Below the pieces are notes generated by a model. That model was not told the origin of the DNA, made no database searches, and worked only from the letters and a program-made list of their open reading frames with translations. DNA of 17,741 bases from Clostridiales bacterium. Lineage in GTDB: Bacteria; Bacillota; Clostridia; Oscillospirales; Oscillospiraceae. Positions 1 through 7,096 of the stretch are shown here, one piece after another. The stretch covers positions 1-17,741 of the forward strand of contig JAJPXR010000017.1 in NCBI GenBank assembly GCA_021205375.1. Direction: 5' to 3'. The first letter of the stretch is position 1; each line of letters begins with the position of its first letter. Made by a program: the position numbers and the translations under genes.

Positions 1-197
1 ATAAATCCACGGTACCACCCTGATGACCCGGTCCGAAGCCGAATCGCTCAGTTCATCCGATAACGGGGATGGGACGTCCCGGTCCTCCCGGGCGGCTCAA
101 AAGTGGCTGCCGGGCGGGATTTGCCGCGGGGCTTTCACCGCTCCCCCGCTCTCTTTGGGCCTTTCCGCACGGCTCGTTTTCTCACAGCCGATTTTAC
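1..197 (-). promoter_or_regulatory. T-box riboswitch leader (5' part), gene off the left edge
   Basis: Read on the minus strand, positions 21-7 give AGGGTGGTACCGTGG, a near-consensus T-box. Its UGGU would pair with the ACCA end of an uncharged tRNA, so the discriminator base is A. Upstream lies a GC-rich stem I with an AGAGAG bulge and a GGUGAAAGCC distal loop, closed by GGCUG/CAGCC. In the 3' side of the specifier loop I read CAA-AUC-C, with the triplet at 120-118. By analogy with the GAA-UAC-C of the tyrS leader in this window this suggests an isoleucine specifier, which agrees with discriminator A, but the assignment is tentative. The terminator half and the controlled gene, probably an aminoacyl-tRNA synthetase such as ileS, lie beyond position 1. 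Confidence 0.85.
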
Positions 198-203
198 GGT
201 ACT

Positions 204-231
204 ATTTTATCACGGGAATCTGACTTGTCAA
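204..231 (-). promoter_or_regulatory. Sigma-A-type promoter of the left-edge T-box leader
   Basis: On the minus strand a perfect -35 TTGACA (231-226) is followed after 16 bp by a -10 TAAAAT (209-204). Transcription would begin near 197, at the start of the T-box leader. It sits just after the panD stop codon. I see no convincing terminator between 232 and 278, so some read-through from the pan operon into this leader is possible. Confidence 0.75.
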
Positions 232-278
232 GGGTTCCGCAAGCTCTTTTTTATCCGCAGTTGCAGAAAATTGGGGAA

Positions 279-674
279 TCACTCCACCATGTCTTCCAAA
301 CGCCCGTGCTTTTCGTAGGTGGTCAGCCGGACAGGATGGTTTTCCTCGTCCACAAAGAGGACCTTGGGACGGTGGTGGGCGGCCTCCTCCGGCGTCATAG
401 TGGCGTAAGCCATCAGGATGATTTTGTCGCCGGGGCTGACGCACCGGGCCGCCGCACCGTTGAGGCAAATCATGCCGCTGCCCCGCTCTCCGGCGATGGT
501 ATAGGTCTCAAAACGGCTGCCGTTGTTGATGTCCACGATCTGAACCTTCTCGTACTCCAGGATACCCGCCTGGTCCAACAGGTCCTCGTCCACGGTGATG
601 GAACCGACGTAATCCAACTCCGCCTGACGCACCGTAGCCCGGTGGATTTTTCCCTTGAGCAGTGTGATCTCCAT
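279..674 (-). CDS. panD: Aspartate 1-decarboxylase (pyruvoyl enzyme)
   Basis: PanD makes beta-alanine from L-aspartate, the amine half of pantothenate. The 131-residue length is normal. The self-cleavage site is visible as Gly24-Ser25 in YVGSIT; Ser25 becomes the pyruvoyl group. Other family residues are present: Lys9 and His11 in KGKIHRA, Tyr22, Arg54 and Tyr58 in NNGSRFETY, and Asn72-Gly73. The ATG follows a modest SD (GAGG about 11 bases upstream), and the gene begins 17 bases after the panC stop, so it is the last gene of the DUF2520-panB-panC-panD operon. The protein is made as an inactive proenzyme; in Firmicutes cleavage is usually spontaneous (family knowledge). No oddities were seen. 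Confidence 0.97.
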   Translation of the reverse strand: MEITLLKGKIHRATVRQAELDYVGSITVDEDLLDQAGILEYEKVQIVDINNGSRFETYTIAGERGSGMICLNGAAARCVSPGDKIILMAYATMTPEEAAHHRPKVLFVDEENHPVRLTTYEKHGRLEDMVE

Positions 675-691
675 GCCCGATTCGCCTCGCT

Positions 692-1549
692 TTACAGTTT
701 GACGCTAAAGTTGTCGATGAGCCGGGTCTTGCCGATGTAGACCGCCATCGCCACCAACACATCCTGATAGATGTCGTCGGTGGGTTCCATGGTCACGCCG
801 TCCACCGCCTGGACGTAGTCGATTTTGGCCAGCGGCTCCTGCATGATGAGGTTGGTCATGGCGTTGACCACACAGCGGGCGTCTCGCTCCCCGTCCAGCA
901 CCATCCGCTTGCCCAGACCCACAGCGCGGGACAGGCACAGTGCGGCCTTCCGCTCCTCAGCGTTCAGGTAGGTGTTGCGGCTGGATTTGGCCAGGCCGTC
1001 CGGCTCCCGGATGATGGGGCAGCCCACGATCTCGATGCCATAAGACATATCCCGCACCATCCTGCGAATGATGGCCAACTGCTGGGCGTCTTTCTCCCCG
1101 AAGAAAGCCCGGTCCGGCTGGACGATGTTAAACAGCTTGGCTACCACAGTGCAGACCCCCCGGAAGTGGATGGGGCGGGTCTTGCCGCAGAGCTGCTTGG
1201 GCATATCGGACAAAATCTCCACATAGGTGGCCGCGTCCTCGGCGTACATCTCGGAGACTTCCGGGTGGAACACCAGATCTGCGTTCAGAGATTCACACAG
1301 GGCGCTGTCCCGGTCAAAGTCTCTGGGATAGCTCTCCAGGTCCTCGTTGGGGCCGAACTGGGTGGGGTTCACAAAGACGGAGACCACGGTCCGGTCACAC
1401 CGGGCCACAGAGGTCTTGATGAGGCTGGCGTGGCCTTCGTGGAGGTAACCCATGGTGGGGACCAGGCCCACGGTCAGACCGGCCTTTTTCCAGGCACGGA
1501 CCTGCTCCCGGACCTGCTGAATGGTGGTTGCAACATTCATCTTTTTCAT
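692..1549 (-). CDS. panC: Pantothenate synthetase (pantoate--beta-alanine ligase)
   Basis: PanC condenses pantoate with beta-alanine using ATP through a pantoyl-adenylate. The 285-residue protein has the nucleotidyltransferase signature PTMGYLHEGH at 31-40, the VNPTQFGPNEDL segment at 60-71, the FFGEKDAQQL pantoate/ATP-binding segment near 145, and a KSSRNTYL motif corresponding to the usual KMSKS-like loop. Two starts are possible: the ATG at 1549 lies only 3 bases after a GGAG, and the next in-frame ATG at 1540 lies 12 bases after it. The upstream one is kept here, but the true N-terminus may be MNVATT. The gene follows panB after an 82-base gap that holds a GC-rich hairpin. Confidence 0.97.
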   Translation of the reverse strand: MKKMNVATTIQQVREQVRAWKKAGLTVGLVPTMGYLHEGHASLIKTSVARCDRTVVSVFVNPTQFGPNEDLESYPRDFDRDSALCESLNADLVFHPEVSEMYAEDAATYVEILSDMPKQLCGKTRPIHFRGVCTVVAKLFNIVQPDRAFFGEKDAQQLAIIRRMVRDMSYGIEIVGCPIIREPDGLAKSSRNTYLNAEERKAALCLSRAVGLGKRMVLDGERDARCVVNAMTNLIMQEPLAKIDYVQAVDGVTMEPTDDIYQDVLVAMAVYIGKTRLIDNFSVKL

Positions 1550-1589
1550 CTGCTCCTTTTTCCGCCAGAGGCGGGGATTGGTGGAGAAT

Positions 1590-1609
1590 GCGGCCCCGTC
1601 TGGGGCCGC
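1590..1609 (-). other. Perfect GC-rich hairpin between panB and panC
   Basis: The arms GCGGCCCC (1590-1597) and GGGGCCGC (1602-1609) form a perfect 8-bp stem around a 4-base loop in the only sizeable gap of the pan operon. Neither strand has a U-run after it, so it is not a standard intrinsic terminator. It could stabilise or process the panB-panC message, or attenuate expression; nothing in the sequence decides this. Confidence 0.5.
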
Positions 1610-1631
1610 TTATGGGTGGTTTTCCTGCGAA

Positions 1632-2483
1632 TTAATACTCCGCGTCCAGCTTAGCCAGGAACTCGTCCGAGCAATCGCTCTTGACATAGGAGTGGGCCGC
1701 ATCGGGGAAGGTCCCGGCCTTGACCTCGGCGTCGTAGGCCCGGAACGCCTCGCTCATGGCGTCGCCGATGTGGGCGAAGGGCTTGACGAACTTGGGCACG
1801 AAGTCGCCGGACATCCCCAGCATATCCTGATACACCAGCACCTGGCCGTCGCAGCCCGCGCCCGCGCCGATGCCGATGGTGATCATCTTAACTTTTTTGG
1901 TGATGAGGGCGGCCAGCTTGGGGGGCACGCACTCCAGCACCACCATGAAGGCACCCGCCTCCTGGACGGCCAGCGCATCCTCCAGCACCCGGCGGGCGTT
2001 GTCCTCGCCCTTGCCCTGGACCTTGAAGCCGCCAAAGGCATTGACCGACTGGGGGGTCATGCCGATGTGGGCGCAGACGGGGATACCGCAGGCGGTGATG
2101 GCCTTGATCTGCTTCACCACAGTGGCGCCGCCCTCCAGTTTGACGGCGTTGGCCTGGCACTCCTTCATCAGGCGGCCCGCGTTCGTCACAGCCTGCTCCA
2201 CGGAGACCTGATAGCTCATGAAGGGCATATCCAGGATGACAAAGGCGTTCTTACAGGCCCGGCCCACGCTGCGGCCATAGACCACCATCTCGTCCATGGT
2301 GACAGGAAGGGTGTCCTCGTAGCCCTGCATGGTCATACCCAGGCTGTCTCCCACCAGGATGGTGTTGATCCCGGCGGCGTCCACCAGGCGAGCGGTGGAG
2401 AAATCGTAGCTGGTGAGCTGGGTGATCTTCTCGCCCCGCTCTTTCATAGCCATCAGCGTGGCGACAGTGTTTTTCTTCGGCAT
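1632..2483 (-). CDS. panB: 3-methyl-2-oxobutanoate hydroxymethyltransferase (ketopantoate hydroxymethyltransferase)
   Basis: PanB transfers a hydroxymethyl group from 5,10-methylene-THF to alpha-ketoisovalerate, giving ketopantoate. It is 283 residues long, within the normal range for this (beta/alpha)8 enzyme. Active-site residues are in place: Asp46 in VGDSLGM and Asp85 in ILDMPF (metal), Lys115 and Glu117 in VKLEGG, His139 in AHIGMTPQ, and the general-base Glu184 in VVLECVP. The start ATG is preceded by AAAGGAG at a good distance. That SD lies inside the 3' end of the DUF2520 gene, whose stop is 2 bases upstream of the panB ATG, so the two are very likely translationally coupled. Confidence 0.97.
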   Translation of the reverse strand: MPKKNTVATLMAMKERGEKITQLTSYDFSTARLVDAAGINTILVGDSLGMTMQGYEDTLPVTMDEMVVYGRSVGRACKNAFVILDMPFMSYQVSVEQAVTNAGRLMKECQANAVKLEGGATVVKQIKAITACGIPVCAHIGMTPQSVNAFGGFKVQGKGEDNARRVLEDALAVQEAGAFMVVLECVPPKLAALITKKVKMITIGIGAGAGCDGQVLVYQDMLGMSGDFVPKFVKPFAHIGDAMSEAFRAYDAEVKAGTFPDAAHSYVKSDCSDEFLAKLDAEY

Positions 2484-2485
2484 GG

Positions 2486-3340
2486 TTATACTGCTCCTTT
2501 CAGCACTTGTTTCATGGGTTCATAACTGCGGTCCGGGTGCTTTTCCTCGGCCACCTGCACCAGCTTTTGGGACAGGAGAGCGTACATCTCCCGCTCCGCC
2601 TCTGTGGGCATGGCGTCCAGGTGTTTCTGCACCGTGGCGGTGTCGCACCGTTCCACCGGTCCGGTCAGGCTCTCCACCGGTCCGGCCTGGGCCAAATGCG
2701 CCATGTTGCCCACCAGAATGGGCCGCAGGGCCTGGAGCGCCCCCTCGCGGGTGAAGCCGCAGGTCTCCAGCAGGTCCAAACTCTCGGCCACCAGCGCCAC
2801 CACATGGTTGCTGGCGACGGCGGCGGCGGCATGATAGCGCACCTTGTCCTCCGGGCGGATGATCTGCACCGGGTTGCCGCAGCCCTCCAGCAGCGCCTTC
2901 ACGCTGTCCAGATGGGCGGGACTGCCCTCGACGCAGAAAAAAACATCCGCCAGCTCTTGGTAGGAGCGATAGGGATCGCTCACCGCGAACAACGGATGGA
3001 CTGAATACCCGAAGCCGCCGGCCTCTTCCACCCCAGGAAACGCCTGGGTGGAGGGCAGCGCCCCGCTGCAATGACAAATCAGCTTGCCTTTGATGGCGTC
3101 TCGCGGCAGGTCCTGGTAGACCTGTCCGATGGCCCCGTCGGGAACAGTGAGGAACAGAGCGTCGCTGGCTTGGGCTGCGGCTGCCGGGGAATCAAAAGCG
3201 GTCGTGCCGGTAAAGTCTGCTGCTTGCTGCGCATGGCGGGCGGTGCGGCTATAGTAGCCGGAGACCGGGACCCCGTGGGTGGTGAAATACTTGCCCAGGG
3301 AAAAGCCCACCTTGCCTGCTCCAATGAATCCAATTTTCAT
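2486..3340 (-). CDS. Rossmann-like/DUF2520 oxidoreductase, candidate ketopantoate reductase (PanG-like)
   Basis: This 284-residue protein begins with a dinucleotide-binding loop, GFIGAGKVGFS at about 4-14, followed by a Rossmann fold with LTVPDGAIG and CHCSGAL segments. The C-terminal helical domain carries a YHAAAAVASNHVVAL stretch typical of DUF2520 proteins. The start at 3340 is chosen because AGAGGTG lies 5 bases before it; a longer upstream reading frame to 3415 has no such signal. It is the first gene of the pan operon and abuts panB. No panE of the usual type is in this operon, and a non-orthologous ketopantoate reductase (PanG) of this general fold has been described in other bacteria. 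The NADPH-dependent reduction of ketopantoate to pantoate is therefore the likely job, by inference from fold and position rather than proof. Confidence 0.85.
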   Translation of the reverse strand: MKIGFIGAGKVGFSLGKYFTTHGVPVSGYYSRTARHAQQAADFTGTTAFDSPAAAAQASDALFLTVPDGAIGQVYQDLPRDAIKGKLICHCSGALPSTQAFPGVEEAGGFGYSVHPLFAVSDPYRSYQELADVFFCVEGSPAHLDSVKALLEGCGNPVQIIRPEDKVRYHAAAAVASNHVVALVAESLDLLETCGFTREGALQALRPILVGNMAHLAQAGPVESLTGPVERCDTATVQKHLDAMPTEAEREMYALLSQKLVQVAEEKHPDRSYEPMKQVLKGAV

Positions 3341-3485
3341 GCTGTCACCTCTTTCGCACGTGAAAAAGGCGGCGCTCAGTCCAGTTCCCAAAGTGTTGAG
3401 ATACCAGCCGATCAAAAGGATGTGAGATTGTGTGGTTTGTCATGGTTACCGTTTCGGCTTCTCCGAATACAGTCCATCAACAGAT

Positions 3486-3514
3486 AGAATAGCACCCCCG
3501 CGCGCAAAAGTAAA
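3486..3514 (-). promoter_or_regulatory. Probable promoter of the pan operon
   Basis: On the minus strand TTTACT (3514-3509) and TATTCT (3491-3486) are separated by exactly 17 bp, matching a moderate sigma-A promoter. The transcript would have a leader of roughly 140 bases before the DUF2520 gene. The -35 lies in the loop of a long inverted repeat (separate entry). Confidence 0.55.
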
Positions 3515-3528
3515 GAGGCGCACGGGGG
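3495..3528 (-). repeat. GC-rich inverted repeat overlapping the pan promoter
   Basis: Arms 3495-3505 (CCCCCGCGCGC) and 3518-3528 (GCGCACGGGGG) pair over 11 positions. The single imperfect pair is a U-G wobble only when read as minus-strand RNA. The 12-base loop contains the predicted -35 box. It could be an operator for a dimeric regulator, or the stem of a weak terminator for the upstream trhP transcript, although no U-run follows directly on either strand. Confidence 0.5.
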
Positions 3529-3542
3529 TAAAAACAAATTTT

Positions 3543-3560
3543 TTGTTAAATTTTTGTCAA
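3543..3560. promoter_or_regulatory. Rex-operator-like dyad upstream of the pan promoter
   Basis: TTGTTAA-ATTT-TTGTCAA reads as two inverted 7-base half-sites, TTGTTAA and (reverse strand) TTGACAA, with a 4-base spacer. This resembles the clostridial form of the Rex (NADH-sensing repressor) operator but has two mismatches in the second half. It lies about 30 bp upstream of the predicted -35 box, in a very AT-rich stretch where chance matches are likely. Confidence 0.2.
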
Positions 3561-3593
3561 GCGCTCTTCTGCCGGTGGAAGAATTGGTGAAAT

Positions 3594-4817
3594 TTACAAC
3601 CCCTCTGCCTGGTGGCGCAGGATGCTGAGCGGCGGAGCCTGCACGGGCAGGCGCATCCGAAACAGCATCTGCGGTTTCTTCGGCTCCTCCAGCGGGAACC
3701 CGTCCATGTCCTCCATCATGGGAGCCTCGAACGCCACCGGAGCCAGGTCAGGCCCCACCAGCTCCAGGGCGTCCCCCGCCCGGAACTTGTTGCGCAGACT
3801 GATGACGGCGTTGCCGTCGCTGTCGCAGGACTGAACGATGCCGGTGATCTGCCACTGGCGGATATACCGGGCGTCCTCATAATACTGGCCGGGGTCGCCG
3901 AAGTAGAACCCGGTGGAGTAGGGCCGGTGACTGACCTTCTCCACCTCGTCCCGCCAGACCTGGGGCAGCGGCTGCCCCGCCTCCGCCGCGTCGATGGCGT
4001 GGCGGTAGGCCCCGGTGACCAGGGCGGCGTAGTAGGCGCTTTTGGCCCGGCCCTCGATTTTGAGGGAATCCAGTCCCGCCTCCAGCAGCTCCGGCACATG
4101 GTCGATCATGCACATATCCCGGGAGGAGAGGATGTAGCTGCCCTTTTCGTCCTCGTAGACAGGGAAATACTCGCCTGGGCGCTTCTCCTCCATCAGGGTG
4201 TACTGATAGCGGCAGGGCTGGGCGCAGGCTCCACGGCTAGAGTCCCGCTCGCTCCGGCCTGTCATGTAGTTGCTGAGCAGGCACCGACCCGAATAGGACA
4301 CGCACATGGCCCCGTGGCCGAAGGCTTCCAGCTCCAGTTCTTTTGGTGTTTTGGCCCGTATCTCCCGAATTTCATTCAGAGAACACTCCCGCGCCAGAAT
4401 GACCCGGCTGGCCCCCAGCTCGTACCAGGCAGTGGCGGTGACGGCGTTGGACACGCTGGCCTGGGTGGAGATATGCTTTTGCACATGGGGGGCGTACTTC
4501 TGGGCCAGGCGGAAGGCCCCAAGGTCTGCCACGATGACAGCAGTTACCCCGGCGTCGTCCAATGTCTCCAGCCAGGCGGGGAGCCGGGCGATCTCGTCGC
4601 CCCGGGGCATGGTGTTGATGGTGACGTGGGTCTTGACGCCGTGGGCCTTGCACAGCCGCACCGCCTGATACAGCTCATCCTGGGAGAAGTTTCCCGCGTA
4701 GGCCCGCATCCCGAAGGTAGTCCCCGCCAGATAGACGGCGTCCGCGCCATAGGCCACGGCCATGTTCAGCCGCTCCATGTCCCCAGCGGGGGCCAGCAGT
4801 TCCAGCTTATTCCCCAT
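3594..4817 (-). CDS. trhP: Peptidase U32 family protein, tRNA uridine-34 hydroxylation (TrhP type)
   Basis: A U32-family protein of 407 residues from the chosen start. It opens with LELLAPAGD, the hallmark N-terminus, and carries the U32 signature around LEAFGHGAMCVSYSGRC. Four conserved cysteines (176, 183, 202, 206 counted from the ATG at 4829) fit the Fe-S ligands proposed for TrhP, which uses prephenate to make 5-hydroxyuridine at tRNA position 34. Despite the family name a protease role is unlikely. In Bacillus subtilis trhP1/trhP2 (yrrN/yrrO) lie just downstream of mltG (yrrL), the same linkage seen here, but trmR (yrrM) and the second U32 gene are absent. The ATG at 4829 touches its SD (GGAGG) directly, so the ATG at 4817, 12 bases after the SD, is preferred. 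It overlaps the 3' end of mltG. Confidence 0.88.
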   Translation of the reverse strand: MGNKLELLAPAGDMERLNMAVAYGADAVYLAGTTFGMRAYAGNFSQDELYQAVRLCKAHGVKTHVTINTMPRGDEIARLPAWLETLDDAGVTAVIVADLGAFRLAQKYAPHVQKHISTQASVSNAVTATAWYELGASRVILARECSLNEIREIRAKTPKELELEAFGHGAMCVSYSGRCLLSNYMTGRSERDSSRGACAQPCRYQYTLMEEKRPGEYFPVYEDEKGSYILSSRDMCMIDHVPELLEAGLDSLKIEGRAKSAYYAALVTGAYRHAIDAAEAGQPLPQVWRDEVEKVSHRPYSTGFYFGDPGQYYEDARYIRQWQITGIVQSCDSDGNAVISLRNKFRAGDALELVGPDLAPVAFEAPMMEDMDGFPLEEPKKPQMLFRMRLPVQAPPLSILRHQAEGL

Positions 4818-6141
4818 CGTCGGTGTCATCCTCCGTCTCGCCGGTTTGGGCAGCCTTGAAGGTGTTAAAGCTATAGCTTTCCGTAAAGAAGTGGTTCTCC
4901 CCGTCGTCGCCCAGCATGAAGTAATAATAGTCCGTGTCGCTGGGACTCAGCGCCGCCTCGATAGAGTCCATACCGGGGTTGCAGATGGGGCCTTCCGGCA
5001 GACCCGCGTACAGATAGGTGTTATAAGGGCTGTCGGTGTCTAGGTCGTCCTGGGTCAAATCTTCCTTGCGCTCCTCCAGCAGATACTGCACGGTGGAGTC
5101 CATCTGGAGGTAGCCGCCGATCCCGTCGTAGTCCGGGTTTTCCAGTCGGTTGTAGATAACGGAGGCAATGCTGCTGCGGTCGTCGCTGCTGCCGGTGGTC
5201 TCCTTCTCGATGATGGAGGCGATGATGATGATGTCATCCAGGTCATAAGTGAGCGTTTCCTCGCTGAGGACTTCGCTCATCTGGTCGGCAAAGTTGGACA
5301 GCAGCCGTTTGATGACGCTCTCTGCGTCCGCGTCCTTATAAAACTCGTAGGTGTCGGGGAACAGGTAGCCCTCCAGCAGTGCCGTGCCGGTGCGGTCCAC
5401 ATCCTCCAGGAAGGAATACTCGAAGGTGTCGCTCTCTGCGGAGGCGGTCAGGTCTTCGACGGAGCAAACGCCGCTGTCCTCCAGCAACTGAAACGCCTCT
5501 GCCACCGTGTACCCCTCCGGAATGGTGACGGTGACCGTTTCCCGATAGACGGAGGTGGAGCTGATGTTATTCAGCAGCGCGGAATAGTCCATTTCCGTGT
5601 TCAGCTCATAGGTGCCGGTGGTGATCTTGCTGGCCTTGTTGGTGACAGCGGCAAAAATCTCGAAGAGGAATTTGTACTCGATCAGCCCTTCTTCCTTCAG
5701 GTGATCCGTCACATCTGCAATGGTATCTCCCTCCGAAACGGTGAAGGAAACTGTCTTTTCCGTCTTGTCCAGGGCCAGCAGGTCATTGGCCCAGCGCCAG
5801 CCGAGGGTGGCCAACAAGAAGGAGATGACCAAAACCCCTGCCACATAAATCAGAGCGGCCAGAATGGATTCCGGCAGCGTTCTGGGCTGGCGCTTCTCGG
5901 CGGCTGGCTGAGACTGCTCCGGCGGCGTGGGCGGCACAGGAGGCGATGCGGCAAGCTCATCCTGCGGAGGAAAAGGCTCTCCCTCCTGCTGCGGCTCCGG
6001 CTCCCAGGAGCAAAATCCTTCTGTCCAATCAAAGTTATCCCAACTGTCGGCCTCTGCGTGCTCTGCCGCGCCTTCTGGCTGGTTTTCCGCTGTGCCGGGA
6101 ACCTGTTTCTCTTCGCCCCAGCTTTTTTCTTCGTTGGACAT
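4807..6141 (-). CDS. mltG: Endolytic murein transglycosylase MltG (YceG family)
   Basis: MltG cleaves nascent peptidoglycan strands at the membrane and is thought to set glycan chain length. The 444-residue protein has an acidic, proline-rich cytoplasmic N-terminus (1-90), one membrane helix at about 92-114, a LysM-like subdomain (about 130-230), and the YceG catalytic domain. The catalytic glutamate lies in ASIIEKET (Glu312, aligned to E. coli Glu218). Further family motifs are EGYLFPDTYEF (about 258-268), SVIYNRL, LQMDSTVQY, SPYNTYLYAGLPEGPICNPG, and a terminal HFF segment. The start has AAGGAG six bases upstream. The cytoplasmic tail is long, a common feature in Firmicutes. It lies 46 bases after the DJ-1 gene and overlaps the start of trhP. 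Confidence 0.96.
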   Translation of the reverse strand: MSNEEKSWGEEKQVPGTAENQPEGAAEHAEADSWDNFDWTEGFCSWEPEPQQEGEPFPPQDELAASPPVPPTPPEQSQPAAEKRQPRTLPESILAALIYVAGVLVISFLLATLGWRWANDLLALDKTEKTVSFTVSEGDTIADVTDHLKEEGLIEYKFLFEIFAAVTNKASKITTGTYELNTEMDYSALLNNISSTSVYRETVTVTIPEGYTVAEAFQLLEDSGVCSVEDLTASAESDTFEYSFLEDVDRTGTALLEGYLFPDTYEFYKDADAESVIKRLLSNFADQMSEVLSEETLTYDLDDIIIIASIIEKETTGSSDDRSSIASVIYNRLENPDYDGIGGYLQMDSTVQYLLEERKEDLTQDDLDTDSPYNTYLYAGLPEGPICNPGMDSIEAALSPSDTDYYYFMLGDDGENHFFTESYSFNTFKAAQTGETEDDTDDGE

Positions 6142-6187
6142 AAGCGTCTCCTTCCCGCTGCCTGCACAGCCGGTGGTGTAGTTTCAT

Positions 6188-6736
6188 TCAGCCGTGGTAG
6201 TGGATGCCGTTTTTGACCTGTTCCATGATCTCGGTTCCCTTCAGGACCTCCACCAGCCGCAGACCGAAGTCGATGCAGCTACCGGCAGCCTCGCCGGTGA
6301 TGAAGCGGCCATCCGTGACCACTCGCTCCCCTTTCAGCACCACGGCGGAGAACATCTGGTCCTCCAGGCCGGGATAGACCACGGCGTTCCGCCGGTCCAA
6401 CAGGCCCAACTGAGCCAGGATGGTGGGGGCGGCGCAGATGGCGCAGACCCATTTCCCCTTCTCCGCAGCCTTCTGGATGAGCACCATTGCGGGCATGGAG
6501 TTCAAAATAGCCTCTACGCCGCCCAGACCGCCAGGCAGCATCAGCAGCTCCATCTTGTCGGTATCCACCTGATCCAGCGTGATGTCCGCCAGGACCTTGA
6601 CGCCCTGCCCAGAGACCACCTCCAGGCTGTCTGTCAGCGACACCATAGCGACCTCGATCCCCGCCCGACGCATCACATCGCAGGGGGCCAGCGCCTCGAT
6701 TGTTTCAAATCCGTTGCCAAGCAGAATGTAAACCAT
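6188..6736 (-). CDS. DJ-1/PfpI family protein (YajL/ThiJ-like)
   Basis: This 182-residue protein has the flavodoxin-like DJ-1 fold. The nucleophile is Cys101 in the elbow VCAICAAPT, and Glu14 in GFETIEA aligns with Glu18 of human DJ-1, the residue that tunes the cysteine. The LMLPGGLGG turn and the C-terminal IDFGLRLVEVL helix are typical. Members include protein or nucleotide deglycases, chaperones and oxidative-stress proteins, so the exact substrate cannot be read from sequence. The ATG has AAAGGAG nine bases upstream. It is the first gene of a likely three-gene unit with mltG and trhP, driven by the promoter at 6892-6920 behind a leader of about 150 bases. Confidence 0.93.
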   Translation of the reverse strand: MVYILLGNGFETIEALAPCDVMRRAGIEVAMVSLTDSLEVVSGQGVKVLADITLDQVDTDKMELLMLPGGLGGVEAILNSMPAMVLIQKAAEKGKWVCAICAAPTILAQLGLLDRRNAVVYPGLEDQMFSAVVLKGERVVTDGRFITGEAAGSCIDFGLRLVEVLKGTEIMEQVKNGIHYHG

Positions 6737-6890
6737 CCTTCATTTCTCCTTTCGGTTGTGCAGCGCCGCGCAGTGGCGCAGGTTTCTCTCTCCAAACAGG
6801 GTTGTCACTGGATGCAGAGCGTTTTCTCCACACCCCAGGCGGGACGCCTCCCGCAAAGGCAATAACATCCATTTTTTCAACTTACGGCGT
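6737..6890 (-). other. Long 5' leader of the DJ-1/mltG/trhP transcript
   Basis: From the predicted promoter to the DJ-1 start there are about 150 untranslated bases. They contain a perfect 6-bp GC hairpin (GCGGGA 6839-6844 with TCCCGC 6849-6854) and a 5-bp one near the SD (GCGCC 6763-6767 with GGCGC 6775-6779). I do not recognise a known riboswitch class here. Confidence 0.4.
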
Positions 6891-6891
6891 T

Positions 6892-6920
6892 ATTATATCA
6901 TATCCTGTCGGGAAAGTCTA
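6892..6920 (-). promoter_or_regulatory. Promoter of the DJ-1/mltG/trhP operon
   Basis: On the minus strand a consensus -10 TATAAT (6897-6892) is spaced 17 bp from a -35 TAGACT (6920-6915, four of six matches). It diverges from the recN promoter. The stretch 6921-7027 between the two promoters is AT-rich and shows only a weak CCGAAAA/TTTTCGG inverted repeat. Confidence 0.65.
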
Positions 6921-7027
6921 CAGCCTGTTCCTGTAAAAAAGCGATAGTTTATCCCGAAAATCCACCTCTTTTTTCGGAAAAACACACTGCGGGGCACTCT
7001 TTGCTCTGGCAACGAAAAAAATGGGGA

Positions 7028-7057
7028 TTGACAGTTCAACGTCTGTAGTGGTATTAT
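7028..7057 (+). promoter_or_regulatory. recN promoter
   Basis: A perfect -35 TTGACA (7028-7033) and a -10 TATTAT (7052-7057) are 18 bp apart. The LexA box begins 2 bases after the -10, covering the expected transcription start. Confidence 0.75.
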
Positions 7058-7058
7058 A

Positions 7059-7070
7059 GAACAAAAGTTC
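7059..7070 (+). promoter_or_regulatory. LexA (SOS) box of the Gram-positive type
   Basis: GAAC-AAAA-GTTC is a perfect match to the GAAC-N4-GTTC core recognised by Firmicute LexA/DinR. It lies over the probable transcription start of recN, a position suited to repression, 27 bases before the recN ATG. This implies DNA-damage induction of recN. Confidence 0.8.
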
Positions 7071-7096
7071 TAAACACCTGTTTTGAGGGTACGAAT

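Noticed and set aside
3612..4859. 415-residue plus-strand open frame across trhP
   Set aside because: Antisense shadow of the U32 gene; low-complexity composition and no SD.
6737..6880. Small minus-strand open frame in the DJ-1 leader beginning ATGGATGTTATTGCC
   Set aside because: No SD and no recognisable product; it runs into the DJ-1 gene in another frame, so a leader peptide is unsupported.
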